DNA from: CAZDAM01 sp964503595
GTDB taxonomy: Bacteria; Muiribacteriota; UBA6191
Direction of reading: 5' to 3'
DNA: 28,383 nt
Assembly: GCA_964503595.1 (NCBI GenBank)
Contig: CAZDAM010000037.1
Coordinates: forward strand, 1 to 28,383
Shown here: positions 1-7,372 of the stretch, piece by piece
How the letters are laid out: every line of letters begins with the position of its first letter
How positions within the stretch are numbered: the stretch's first letter is position 1
The notes under the pieces: generated by a model
Database searches by the model: none
The model's input: only the letters and a program-made list of their open reading frames with translations
Told to the model about the DNA's origin: nothing
Made by a program: the position numbers and the translations under genes

Positions 1-68
1 CGGTGGAAAATCTGATGACGCTCTGTTTCAGGCATCATGCTCTGGTGCATGAAAGTAGCAGGGAATAA
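1..68 (+). CDS. HNH endonuclease, C-terminal fragment (cut by window edge)
   Basis: The frame gtg-gaa-aat from base 3 stays open to a TAA at 66-68 and reads VENLMTLCFRHHALVHESSRE. The N-x3-LC-x2-HH-x3-H pattern is the usual C-terminal end of the HNH nuclease motif (typically N-L-x2-LC-x2-HH-x3-HE), where the last histidines and asparagine bind the metal. Only about 21 residues are visible, so the rest of the protein and its role (restriction, mobile element or household DUF222-HNH protein) cannot be judged. The gene ends directly in a palindrome that may be its terminator. Confidence 0.6.
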   Translation, partial: VENLMTLCFRHHALVHESSRE

Positions 69-90
69 AAACCCGGGTTTCTTTATTTTT
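69..90. terminator. possible weak bidirectional terminator
   Basis: A perfect 12-bp palindrome AAACCCGGGTTT (69-80) begins right after the TAA of the HNH fragment and is followed on the plus strand by a T-rich tract (CTTTATTTTT, 81-90). On the minus strand the same palindrome is followed by TTATT. The stem is short and would need a CCGG loop, so termination strength is doubtful. Its place between two converging genes is what one expects of a terminator. Confidence 0.35.
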
Positions 91-104
91 ATGTAAATTG
101 CTCT

Positions 105-137
105 AGCATTCAATGACAATATTGTCATAAAGATGCT
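105..137. promoter_or_regulatory. 16-bp perfect palindrome inside a longer dyad
   Basis: ATGACAATATTGTCAT at 113-128 is a perfect palindrome. It is flanked by a second pair of inverted arms, AGCAT at 105-109 and ATGCT at 133-137. It lies in the 81-bp gap between the HNH tail and the stop codon of the minus-strand gene at 150. It could be a protein-binding operator or the stem of a transcript end. No T-run follows directly, so a standard intrinsic terminator is less likely. Confidence 0.4.
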
Positions 138-149
138 CGCCGATATGAA

Positions 150-461
150 TTACAGGAATTGCCTTTTTTCCGGAATGTCCTGTTGAAAGGTAAGGAAAAG
201 CAAAGCCCCGAACCCCCGCTTTTGCTCGTGGGAAATTCGGGAGCTGCGCAAAACAGAATTCACGTAGAAACCATCCGGCTTTTCTGAAAGCAGGATTGAC
301 CTAAACGCCACATCCCCGTGCCTTTGCTCTGCAAACCGGATTCCGAGAGAATCCGGAAGAAAGCCAGGGGCCTGTGAGAAATTTTCGTTCAGCCAACGGA
401 CCAAGAGCCTGCGAGCTTCAAAATCAGACTGAGTCAGGACCATTTCCAGACCTGGTATCAA
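150..461 (-). CDS. small protein of unknown function downstream of acs
   Basis: This 103-residue reading frame is not a family I recognise. The first possible start is TTG at 461, which overlaps the acs stop by four bases (TTGA) and has GGAGG almost touching it. An ATG at 443 would give 97 residues. The sequence has no signal peptide or membrane segment and is moderately rich in Arg, Phe and Leu. The frame sits at the end of the selD-acs run on the same strand, with translational coupling to acs likely. It may be a minor lineage-specific gene, and a chance open frame cannot be excluded. Confidence 0.45.
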   Translation of the reverse strand: MIPGLEMVLTQSDFEARRLLVRWLNENFSQAPGFLPDSLGIRFAEQRHGDVAFRSILLSEKPDGFYVNSVLRSSRISHEQKRGFGALLFLTFQQDIPEKRQFL

Positions 462-2359
462 TCCTCCAGAGTTGACGTATCGCCAACGTCCATGCCCAGT
501 TCCTGGGCTTTTAAAACACGTCGCATAATCTTGCCCGAGCGGGTTTTCGGAAGCTTATCCAGAAATTCGATATCATCCGGCACTGCCAGAGCCCCTAGTT
601 CATGCCTGACATGCATGCGGATATTGTCCTTTAAAGTATCCTTCGCCTCGACCCCTCTTATGAGGACCACAAAAGCCTTGATGCTTTCTCCCTTGACCTC
701 ATGAGGACGCCCAATCACAGCAGATTCCGCCACGCAGGAATGTGATACCAGCGCAGATTCGACTTCGGCCGTCCCGATTCTGTGCCCGGAGACATTCAGA
801 ACATCATCGGCCCGACCAAGAATCATGATATAGCCCGCTTCATCCTTGGTAGCCAGATCCCCGGCGTAATAGACCTGTCCCGGCATGCTCGTCCAGTATT
901 TCTCAAAACGTTCGTGCTCACCCCAGCAGGTTCTCAGGGCAGAAGGCCAGGGCCGACGAATGATGAGATGCCCGACCGTATTGGGAGGAAGCCGGTTTCC
1001 CGCCTTATCCACAACATCAGCATCCACCCCAAAATAGGGCCGCCCTGCCCGCCCGGGTTTCATCGTCATGGAAGGAATCGTTGTAATCATATGACCACCG
1101 GTTTCAGTCTGCCACCAGGTGTCCACAATCGCGCATTTTTCCTGACCGATATGCTTGTAATACCACTGCCAGGCTTCCGGGTTGATCGGCTCTCCCACCG
1201 AACCCAGAATTCTGAGTGAGGAAAGATCATATTTCTTCGGCCACTCGTCCCCATGCTTCATGAAAAGACGCACGGCGGTGGGAGCTGTATAGAACACATT
1301 CACCCCGTATTTCTGAACGATCATCCACCAGCGACCCGGATCCGGATAGTCCGGACTCCCCTCGGAAACCAGGGAAGACACACCATTGGAGAGAGGACCA
1401 TAGACAATATAGCTATGGCCGGTAATCCAGCCAGGATCGGCACTGCACCAGAAAAGATCATCTTTTCGCAAATCAAAGGTGAGGCCCGTGGTGACATGGG
1501 TCCAGAGACTGTAACCCCCAACCGTATGCAAAACCCCTTTGGGTTTGCCCGTTGTCCCGGAAGTGTACAGAATGAACAACGGGTCTTCGGCCTTCATCGG
1601 AGTGGGTGGGCAGTGTGGTTTCTGAGCCCACATGAACTGGTGAAAATCAAGCTCGGTATCCAGAAGTTCGTAATTGTCCCCTTCCCTCTGGGCCACAATG
1701 ACTTTCTCCACAAAACCAAGACTCCCGACCGCTTCATCAACCACGCTTTTCAAATCGACTTTCTTGCCCCGTCGTCTTGTCCAGCTTGCGGTAATCACGA
1801 CTTTGGATCTGGCATCTTCAATGCGAAGCTTCAGGGCTGCCGCCGAAAACCCACCAAAGACGACTGAGTGAATCGCCCCGATACGGGCACAGGCAAGCAT
1901 CGCCACCAGCTGCTCGACAATCAGGGGCATGTAGATCGTGACCGTATCACCCTTCTGAATCCCAAGCGATTTCAGACCATTGGCAAGGCGACTGACCCGA
2001 TTAAGAAGCTCACCATAAGTCAGCTTCTTTTCCTTGCCATCCTCACCCACCCACAAATAGGCCAGCTGGTGTCTTTTGCCATCCCTGACATGACGATCCA
2101 GACAGTTGTGGGTAATATTGAGCTCCCCTTCCTCAAACCAGGTGTAGGTGGGAAAGGTCCAGTTCAGGACTGTTTTAAAAGGCGTGAACCATTCCAGCTG
2201 CTCCCTCGCCATGTTGCCCCAGAAATCATCCGGTGTCTGGGATGCCTCAAGGCTTAATCTGTCAAAGGCTTCCACCGAAAGACGGCAGGAATCCAGAATG
2301 TCCTTTGGGCTTGATACCTCGCTGTCCGCCTGTAAAAGAATCTTGTTTTCTTCACTCAT
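458..2359 (-). CDS. acs: acetyl-CoA synthetase (AMP-forming)
   Basis: This enzyme converts acetate, ATP and CoA to acetyl-CoA, AMP and PPi in the cytoplasm. The 633 residues are close to the usual ~650. Visible motifs are the phosphate-binding loop TSGTTGKPKG (266-275), the acyl-pocket region around DTWWQTETGG (413-422), the hinge/ADP region YYAGDLATKDEAGYIMILGRADDVLNVSGHRIGT split across about 497-530, and the C-terminal KTRSGKIMRR with catalytic Lys610. That lysine is acetylated in many bacteria to switch Acs off. The four tryptophans in the W-W-W acetate pocket region support acetate over longer acids. The ATG at 2359 has a GAGG about six bases upstream and lies only 7 bp after the selD stop, so the two are probably co-transcribed. 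Confidence 0.95.
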   Translation of the reverse strand: MSEENKILLQADSEVSSPKDILDSCRLSVEAFDRLSLEASQTPDDFWGNMAREQLEWFTPFKTVLNWTFPTYTWFEEGELNITHNCLDRHVRDGKRHQLAYLWVGEDGKEKKLTYGELLNRVSRLANGLKSLGIQKGDTVTIYMPLIVEQLVAMLACARIGAIHSVVFGGFSAAALKLRIEDARSKVVITASWTRRRGKKVDLKSVVDEAVGSLGFVEKVIVAQREGDNYELLDTELDFHQFMWAQKPHCPPTPMKAEDPLFILYTSGTTGKPKGVLHTVGGYSLWTHVTTGLTFDLRKDDLFWCSADPGWITGHSYIVYGPLSNGVSSLVSEGSPDYPDPGRWWMIVQKYGVNVFYTAPTAVRLFMKHGDEWPKKYDLSSLRILGSVGEPINPEAWQWYYKHIGQEKCAIVDTWWQTETGGHMITTIPSMTMKPGRAGRPYFGVDADVVDKAGNRLPPNTVGHLIIRRPWPSALRTCWGEHERFEKYWTSMPGQVYYAGDLATKDEAGYIMILGRADDVLNVSGHRIGTAEVESALVSHSCVAESAVIGRPHEVKGESIKAFVVLIRGVEAKDTLKDNIRMHVRHELGALAVPDDIEFLDKLPKTRSGKIMRRVLKAQELGMDVGDTSTLED

Positions 2360-2366
2360 GGAAACC

Positions 2367-3413
2367 TCACTTTACCCGAACCTGGCCAGCCATAAGTTCC
2401 AGACCTGGAGCCAGACAGATTCCAATGATGGCTGCATCTTCACAGCCTTCCCTGATTTGTTCCAGCAGTTTGCCGGCATCCTCTTCCGCAACTGCAATCA
2501 AAAGCCCCCCTGAAGTCTGGGGATCAAAAAGAACCGGCTGCAGATCCACGCTTACATCGCTCACAATCGCGAAGCCCCGGGTGTATTCCCGGTTGGATTT
2601 ATCGCCGCGGGTCACATGTCCCGACTGAATCTGCTCTTTGACTTCAGGTAGAATTGGTAAAGCACTCAAATCAAGCAGAAGTCCCACCCCGGATGATTTT
2701 GCCATTTCCATGGCATGCCCCATCAGGGAAAAGCCGGTTACGTCCGTACAGGCGGAAGTGTCAAAACGAAGCATGCATTCAGCCGCCCAGGCATTGAGCA
2801 TGGTCATGGAACCAAGAAGCCTCTTTTTTGTGGGCTCCTGAAGTACACCCCGTTTCAGGGCCGTATTCAGAATGCCGGTTCCCAGAGGCTTGGTCAGAAT
2901 CAGGGCGTCTCCGGGCCTTGCTCCCCGGTTGTATCTGATCCGGGAAATCAGGGCCTTTCCGGTTACTGCCATACCGTATTTGAGTTCGGCATCGCGGACG
3001 GAATGGCCCCCAAGAATGGAGCATCCTGCCTCACGGGCCTTGTCCGCTCCGCCCTGAAGGATCTCCTTAAGAACCTGAGGCCCCAGATCTTCGGGGTAGC
3101 AGACAATATTCAAAGCCGATAACGGAGTGGCTCCCATGGCATAGAGATCGCTTAGGGCATTGGCTGCGGCGGCCTGCCCGAAAACATAGGGTTCATCAAC
3201 CACAGGAGTGAAGAAGTCTGTCGTCTGTACCAGAGCTTCGGTCTCACTGATCTGAACAACCCCGGCATCTTCATTGCCTTCACTGGCACAAAGAACTTCG
3301 GGACTCCGGGGCCAGTCAATTCCCGAAACCGCTTCACTTAAGAACGCTGGAGAAATCTTGGCCGCACACCCTGCACAGGATACGACCTGGGTCAGTCGAA
3401 TTTTACCATCCAT
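2367..3413 (-). CDS. selD: selenide, water dikinase (selenophosphate synthase)
   Basis: SelD makes selenophosphate from selenide and ATP, the selenium donor for selenocysteine and for selenouridine in tRNA. The 348 residues match the family length (~347). The N-terminus RLTQVVSCAGCAAKISP aligns with E. coli RLTQ...GAGCGCKISP. The catalytic Cys (Cys16) and Lys (Lys19) are kept, while the second, non-essential Cys of E. coli (Cys19) is Ala and an extra Cys sits at 13. Other family blocks are QTTDFFTPVVDEPYVFGQ, GGHSVRDAE, DVTGFSLMGHAMEMA and DPQTSGGLL. Here the active site is Cys, not Sec. AAAGGAG lies four bases before the ATG. It is the first gene of the selD-acs run. No selA, selB or tRNA-Sec is visible in the window. 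Confidence 0.95.
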   Translation of the reverse strand: MDGKIRLTQVVSCAGCAAKISPAFLSEAVSGIDWPRSPEVLCASEGNEDAGVVQISETEALVQTTDFFTPVVDEPYVFGQAAAANALSDLYAMGATPLSALNIVCYPEDLGPQVLKEILQGGADKAREAGCSILGGHSVRDAELKYGMAVTGKALISRIRYNRGARPGDALILTKPLGTGILNTALKRGVLQEPTKKRLLGSMTMLNAWAAECMLRFDTSACTDVTGFSLMGHAMEMAKSSGVGLLLDLSALPILPEVKEQIQSGHVTRGDKSNREYTRGFAIVSDVSVDLQPVLFDPQTSGGLLIAVAEEDAGKLLEQIREGCEDAAIIGICLAPGLELMAGQVRVK

Positions 3414-3547
3414 ACTGCTCCTTTGGCAGGAGAGCCCATTCTAGGACTCACGATACCACTCTGACAAATTCCACCTCAAAAATTTGTATTTCGGCCTCGC
3501 TGCAAAGAATACCGGTACATCCTTGGACGCAAACGCCCTGCGGGGTC

Positions 3548-3582
3548 TATACTTAACTGCGATATTTCCGGTTCTGAACCGG
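3548..3582 (+). promoter_or_regulatory. candidate prkA promoter -10 and leader palindrome
   Basis: TATACT at 3548-3553 is a good sigma-70 -10 box. The best -35 is TTGGAC at 3523-3528 with a long 19-bp spacer. Just downstream, 3568-3582 is a 7-bp inverted repeat with one central base (CCGGTTC-T-GAACCGG). This dyad lies in the presumed 5' leader, about 37 bp before the prkA ATG, where it could be an operator or an RNA hairpin. Confidence 0.45.
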
Positions 3583-3619
3583 CAGATTTTGAACGCATCG
3601 GACACCCCGGAGGACATTC

Positions 3620-5644
3620 ATGAGCAGCAAGTCCAGTTCCAAGGCCGAGGTAAAAAGTGGCTCAGGGATCCTGAGCCAGATCGCTAAATCCCACACCACA
3701 AGCGAGTACGAACGCCTGCACGAGCGCATTCCATTTTCCGAATATCTGGACAGGGTTATTGCCAACCCAAAAATCGCCGCCCTTTCTCACGAGCGGATTT
3801 ACAATATGGTTTTATCCCATGGAGTAGAAAACCGGGAGATCAACGGCGAACCTACCCTGGTTTATAAATTCTTTGAAAACGAACTCTACGGCATAGAGGA
3901 TTCCATCTATGCCCTGATGAAGTATTTCAAATCCGCCGCCGACCGGCTGGATACCCGCAAGAGGATCCTGCTTCTGCACGGCCCGGTTTCCGGAGCGAAA
4001 TCCACGATTGCCACTCTTCTGAAACGGGGTCTTGAGAATTATTCCAAGACCGATGAAGGCGCCATTTACACTCTGGAATGGCAGCTTGATAATGAAATCC
4101 GCAAATGTGAGATGCATGAAGATCCCCTCCATCTGATTCCCCATAACCAGAGAGCCCGTTTTTACGAAGAGCATGGGGTCTATATCGAAGGAGAGCTCAA
4201 CCCCAAGAACCGCAAAATCTTCAAGGAGCTGGAAGACCGCTACAACGGAGATCTGGAAAAGGTCTTTTCCCATGTCTTCTGCCGCAGGATTGTCATCAGC
4301 GAGCAGGATCGCATCGGAATCGGAACCTTCCAGCCCGCCGATCCCAAAAGTCAGGACATGGCCGAGCTGAACGGCTCGATTGACTACTCCCGCATTGGCA
4401 AGGTGGGCAGTGAATCCGATCCCGATGGCTGGCGCTTTGACGGGGAACTGAACAAGGCCAATCGTGGCATCATGGAATTCATCGAGATGCTCAAGGCCGA
4501 TGAACGCTTCCTCTATATTCTTCTGACCCTTTCTCAGGAACGCCAGATCAAGACTCCCCGCTTTCCTCTGGTAAGCGCAGATGAGGTCATCATTGCCCAT
4601 ACCAATGAAAGCGAATACCGCGACTTCATTTCTGATCCGACCAAGGAAGCCCTGATGGATCGCATCATCAAGGTGGATGTGAAATACAACCTGGCCGTCG
4701 ATCAGGAAGAAAAAATCTACCAGAAGCTTCTCAGCAGCGAGGCCAAACGGATCACCAAACATGTGGAGCCCTACTCCATCAAGGTTGCTTCCATGTTTGC
4801 CATCCTGACCCGCCTGGAAGAGCCCAAGAAAATGACGCTCGCCCAGAAAATGAAGCTTTACAACGGGGAATCCATTGAAGGCTTCAAGGAAAAGGATCTC
4901 AAGGAAATCCGCCTGGAAGCCAAGCGGGAAGGTATGTTCGGGATTTCTCCCCGCTCCATGGTCAATATCATTGCCAATACCCTGATTTCCGATGAAGTCA
5001 TCACCTTGAATGCCTTTGCCATCATGCATAACATCCATGAGGCCCTCACCCACGGACGCTTCCCCAAGGTGTCCCAAGAGGAATGCGATCGCTATCTGGA
5101 TCTTCTGGATATTGTCCGCAAGGAATTCAATGAAATCGCCAAGGCCGAGGTTCTCAAAGCCTTCCTGGCAAGTTATGAACCTGCTATGGAAGCGCTTTGT
5201 TCCAACTACCTCGATCATGTCGAAGCCTTCATCAACAATGACAAGGTGAAAGACCCGGTCACTGGTGAGGACATGCCACCGGATGAGTCCCTGATGCGTT
5301 CGATAGAAGAGAAAATCGGAGGCATTACCGAAGCTCGCAAGGAGCAGTTCCGGGCCAGCCTCATGGCCAGTATCGGCTCTTTGATGCGCAAGGGTGAGCG
5401 CTTCAACTATAAGACCGATCAGCGCTTAAGGCGTGCCATTGAAAAGAAAATCTTTGAAGACAACCGCAACAACATCAAGCTGACAACCTTCTCTTCTGCC
5501 CAGACCGATTCCGAAAATCTCAAGAAACTTGAGGTTGTCAAGAACCGTCTGGTCGAGGAATACGGCTATAGCGAACACGGTGCCAAAGACCTGATGAACT
5601 ACATCGGTGGCCTTCTGGCCCGTGGCGACATTACCTTCGATTGA
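3620..5644 (+). CDS. prkA: PrkA-family serine protein kinase / AAA+ protein (YeaG-like)
   Basis: PrkA (YeaG in E. coli) is a cytoplasmic protein with an N-terminal AAA-type domain and a C-terminal kinase-like domain. It is linked to stress, nitrogen starvation, stationary phase and sporulation, depending on the host. The 674 residues fit the family (~640). The nucleotide-binding loop GPVSGAKS is at 121-128, within LLLHGPVSGAKST. Blocks such as FFENELYGIEDSIYALMKYFKSAADRL, LYGIE and NRGIMEFIEMLKADERFLY are typical of the family. The ATG has GGAGG six bases upstream (3609-3613). The first ~25 residues are Ser/Lys-rich and probably flexible. It opens a run with the DUF444 gene, an exported protein and spoVR, and the DUF444 ATG is one base after its stop. 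Confidence 0.93.
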   Translation: MSSKSSSKAEVKSGSGILSQIAKSHTTSEYERLHERIPFSEYLDRVIANPKIAALSHERIYNMVLSHGVENREINGEPTLVYKFFENELYGIEDSIYALMKYFKSAADRLDTRKRILLLHGPVSGAKSTIATLLKRGLENYSKTDEGAIYTLEWQLDNEIRKCEMHEDPLHLIPHNQRARFYEEHGVYIEGELNPKNRKIFKELEDRYNGDLEKVFSHVFCRRIVISEQDRIGIGTFQPADPKSQDMAELNGSIDYSRIGKVGSESDPDGWRFDGELNKANRGIMEFIEMLKADERFLYILLTLSQERQIKTPRFPLVSADEVIIAHTNESEYRDFISDPTKEALMDRIIKVDVKYNLAVDQEEKIYQKLLSSEAKRITKHVEPYSIKVASMFAILTRLEEPKKMTLAQKMKLYNGESIEGFKEKDLKEIRLEAKREGMFGISPRSMVNIIANTLISDEVITLNAFAIMHNIHEALTHGRFPKVSQEECDRYLDLLDIVRKEFNEIAKAEVLKAFLASYEPAMEALCSNYLDHVEAFINNDKVKDPVTGEDMPPDESLMRSIEEKIGGITEARKEQFRASLMASIGSLMRKGERFNYKTDQRLRRAIEKKIFEDNRNNIKLTTFSSAQTDSENLKKLEVVKNRLVEEYGYSEHGAKDLMNYIGGLLARGDITFD

Positions 5645-5645
5645 T

Positions 5646-6806
5646 ATGACCAATGTCAGCCTTACCGATTTAGTCCGTCACGGAGAACGCGAGAAAAAAC
5701 GCCTCGGCGAGAAAATCAAGGAAAAGCTCAAAGAGGGTCTCAAGCAGTATGTGACCGACGAAAGCTTTGTTGGCCAGCAGGGACGCCGTCTGGTTCGGGT
5801 TCCCATCTATGGTCTGCGCCTGCCCCGTTTTGAGGTCGATCCGACCAAACGGGGAGGTGTGGGCACCGGTGATGGAGAGCCCGGCCAGCCTCTGCCCGGT
5901 CAGGGCAAGCCCCAGAAAGGTCCCGGCAAAGGCCAGGGAGCCGGAAATGATGAAGGAGAGCACGTCATTGAGGTCGATGTCGACCTGGATGAAATGCTTG
6001 ATATCATCGGGGAAATGCTGGCCCTTCCCAATATTCAGGAAAAGGGTAAGAAGAAGAAAATCATCTCGGAGCGGATCCGGTATGACAACCTGAGAAAAGT
6101 TGGCCCAGAAGCCACTCTGGACATTCGCCGTACGGTAAAAAACGCCATCATCCGGTCGATCATGTCCGGGGACTACCAGCCCGAACGGGATGAGCACCCC
6201 ATTTTTCAGATTGCCAGGGATGACAAGCGGCACAAGGTCTGGGAAGTCGTTCAGCAGCGCACGACCAATGCCGTCATCATTGCCATGATGGATATTTCCG
6301 GCTCCATGGGCGATGAACAGAAAGACATTGTCCGTACGGAAATGTTCTGGATTGAATCCTGGCTAAAACGACAGTACAAAGGGCTTGAGATTGTCTATAT
6401 CGTTCATGACACCAAAGCCCGCATGGTGGATCAGGAAACCTTCTACCGGATTTCCGAAGGTGGAGGAACCAATATCTCCTCGGCCTACCATCTCTGCCGT
6501 CAGGCCATGGAAGATCTCTATCATCCCAAGGACTGGAACATCTATCCCTTCCATTTTTCAGATGGAGACAACTGGTCATCGGATGATGACACCCAGTGCA
6601 TTGATCTTCTGAAAAAGCACATCCTGCCCCACGTCAATCAGTTCTCCTATGCCCAGGTTGTTTCCAAATGGGGCTCGGGCAAGTTCAAGGAAGTCCTCGA
6701 AAAACAGCTTTCCGAGCAGGAACGCAAAAACCTGGTCATTTCCGTCATAAAGGAAAAGGACGGCATTCTTGAATCCATCAAGGAATTCTTGGGGGATGGA
6801 CGATAA
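5646..6806 (+). CDS. DUF444 / UPF0229 protein (YeaH/YhbH-like)
   Basis: The family is found next to prkA in most genomes, as yeaH beside yeaG in E. coli and yhbH in Bacillus, and acts in the same stress module. Its exact biochemistry is unsettled. I chose the ATG at 5646, one base after the prkA TGA, because it begins the conserved N-terminus and translation is probably coupled; there is no clear Shine-Dalgarno. The 386 residues contain a charged N-terminal helix, a Gly/Pro/Lys-rich linker (about 66-105), and a C-terminal von Willebrand-A-like domain with the metal-site motif DISGS (216-220) and later GGGTNISSAY. E. coli YeaH is somewhat longer (427). The stop overlaps the next ATG by one base (TAATG). 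Confidence 0.9.
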   Translation: MTNVSLTDLVRHGEREKKRLGEKIKEKLKEGLKQYVTDESFVGQQGRRLVRVPIYGLRLPRFEVDPTKRGGVGTGDGEPGQPLPGQGKPQKGPGKGQGAGNDEGEHVIEVDVDLDEMLDIIGEMLALPNIQEKGKKKKIISERIRYDNLRKVGPEATLDIRRTVKNAIIRSIMSGDYQPERDEHPIFQIARDDKRHKVWEVVQQRTTNAVIIAMMDISGSMGDEQKDIVRTEMFWIESWLKRQYKGLEIVYIVHDTKARMVDQETFYRISEGGGTNISSAYHLCRQAMEDLYHPKDWNIYPFHFSDGDNWSSDDDTQCIDLLKKHILPHVNQFSYAQVVSKWGSGKFKEVLEKQLSEQERKNLVISVIKEKDGILESIKEFLGDGR

Positions 6807-7351
6807 TGCTCCAAAAGAATCTATACCTCCTGTTTTTACTGATTACAGTGCTTCATATCCATTCCAGTGCCGAGGAAATCCCTCTGCAAGATACATGGGA
6901 TCAAATTTCCACTGAAAAATGGCTGGGGATGGCTCCTGAAAAACTGATGGCTCATCCTTTTGTTGAAAAACAAGGCTGCGAGATCGACGGATACGGTGGC
7001 GGTAAATATCTGGAATGCCCCGCTTATACAACGCTTTACGAGGGCTTACCCACCAGACTGAGATTTTATTTCATGCCTGATAAATATGGAGTACCCGACT
7101 ATATAGCTTCAGTTCAGATCAGCCTGGACCCAAACCTGGGAAATAATGAACCTGCCAATATGTGCTCCTGGTTGCTCCATTCTCAAAGAAGCAAATGGGG
7201 AGACTACCAGAATGAATTTTCCGTAACTCCAGAAGAATTTCGATTTACCTGGGAGCATGATTGGGGAAATCTTCTTGTCTACTGTAATCCTCCCGAGCAT
7301 GCCCCTCAAATCAGCCTGGAATACAGCCTCCCTATCTGGCCATTCAGATAG
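6806..7351 (+). CDS. exported protein of unknown function, four cysteines, inside the prkA operon
   Basis: I do not recognise this 181-residue protein. Residues 1-22 form a classic signal peptide: a short Lys-containing start, a Leu/Ile-rich core and a likely cut after SSA, before EEIPL. The mature part is acidic and aromatic-rich. It holds exactly four cysteines (58, 71, 120, 160), which could make two disulfides in the periplasm. The ATG overlaps the DUF444 stop (TAATG) and has GGGGGAT upstream, so it is read as part of the prkA run, and spoVR starts 21 bp later. By eye its DNA is more A+T-rich than its neighbours, which may mean a later insertion into the operon. An exported product is unexpected among cytoplasmic partners. 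Confidence 0.75.
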   Translation: MLQKNLYLLFLLITVLHIHSSAEEIPLQDTWDQISTEKWLGMAPEKLMAHPFVEKQGCEIDGYGGGKYLECPAYTTLYEGLPTRLRFYFMPDKYGVPDYIASVQISLDPNLGNNEPANMCSWLLHSQRSKWGDYQNEFSVTPEEFRFTWEHDWGNLLVYCNPPEHAPQISLEYSLPIWPFR

Positions 7352-7372
7352 GAGAAGTCACAGGAGGCCCTT

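Noticed and set aside
3812..5218. 468-codon open frame on the minus strand
   Set aside because: It lies wholly antisense to prkA, whose protein is clearly recognisable. The translation has no family features and has the look of a codon-shadow frame.
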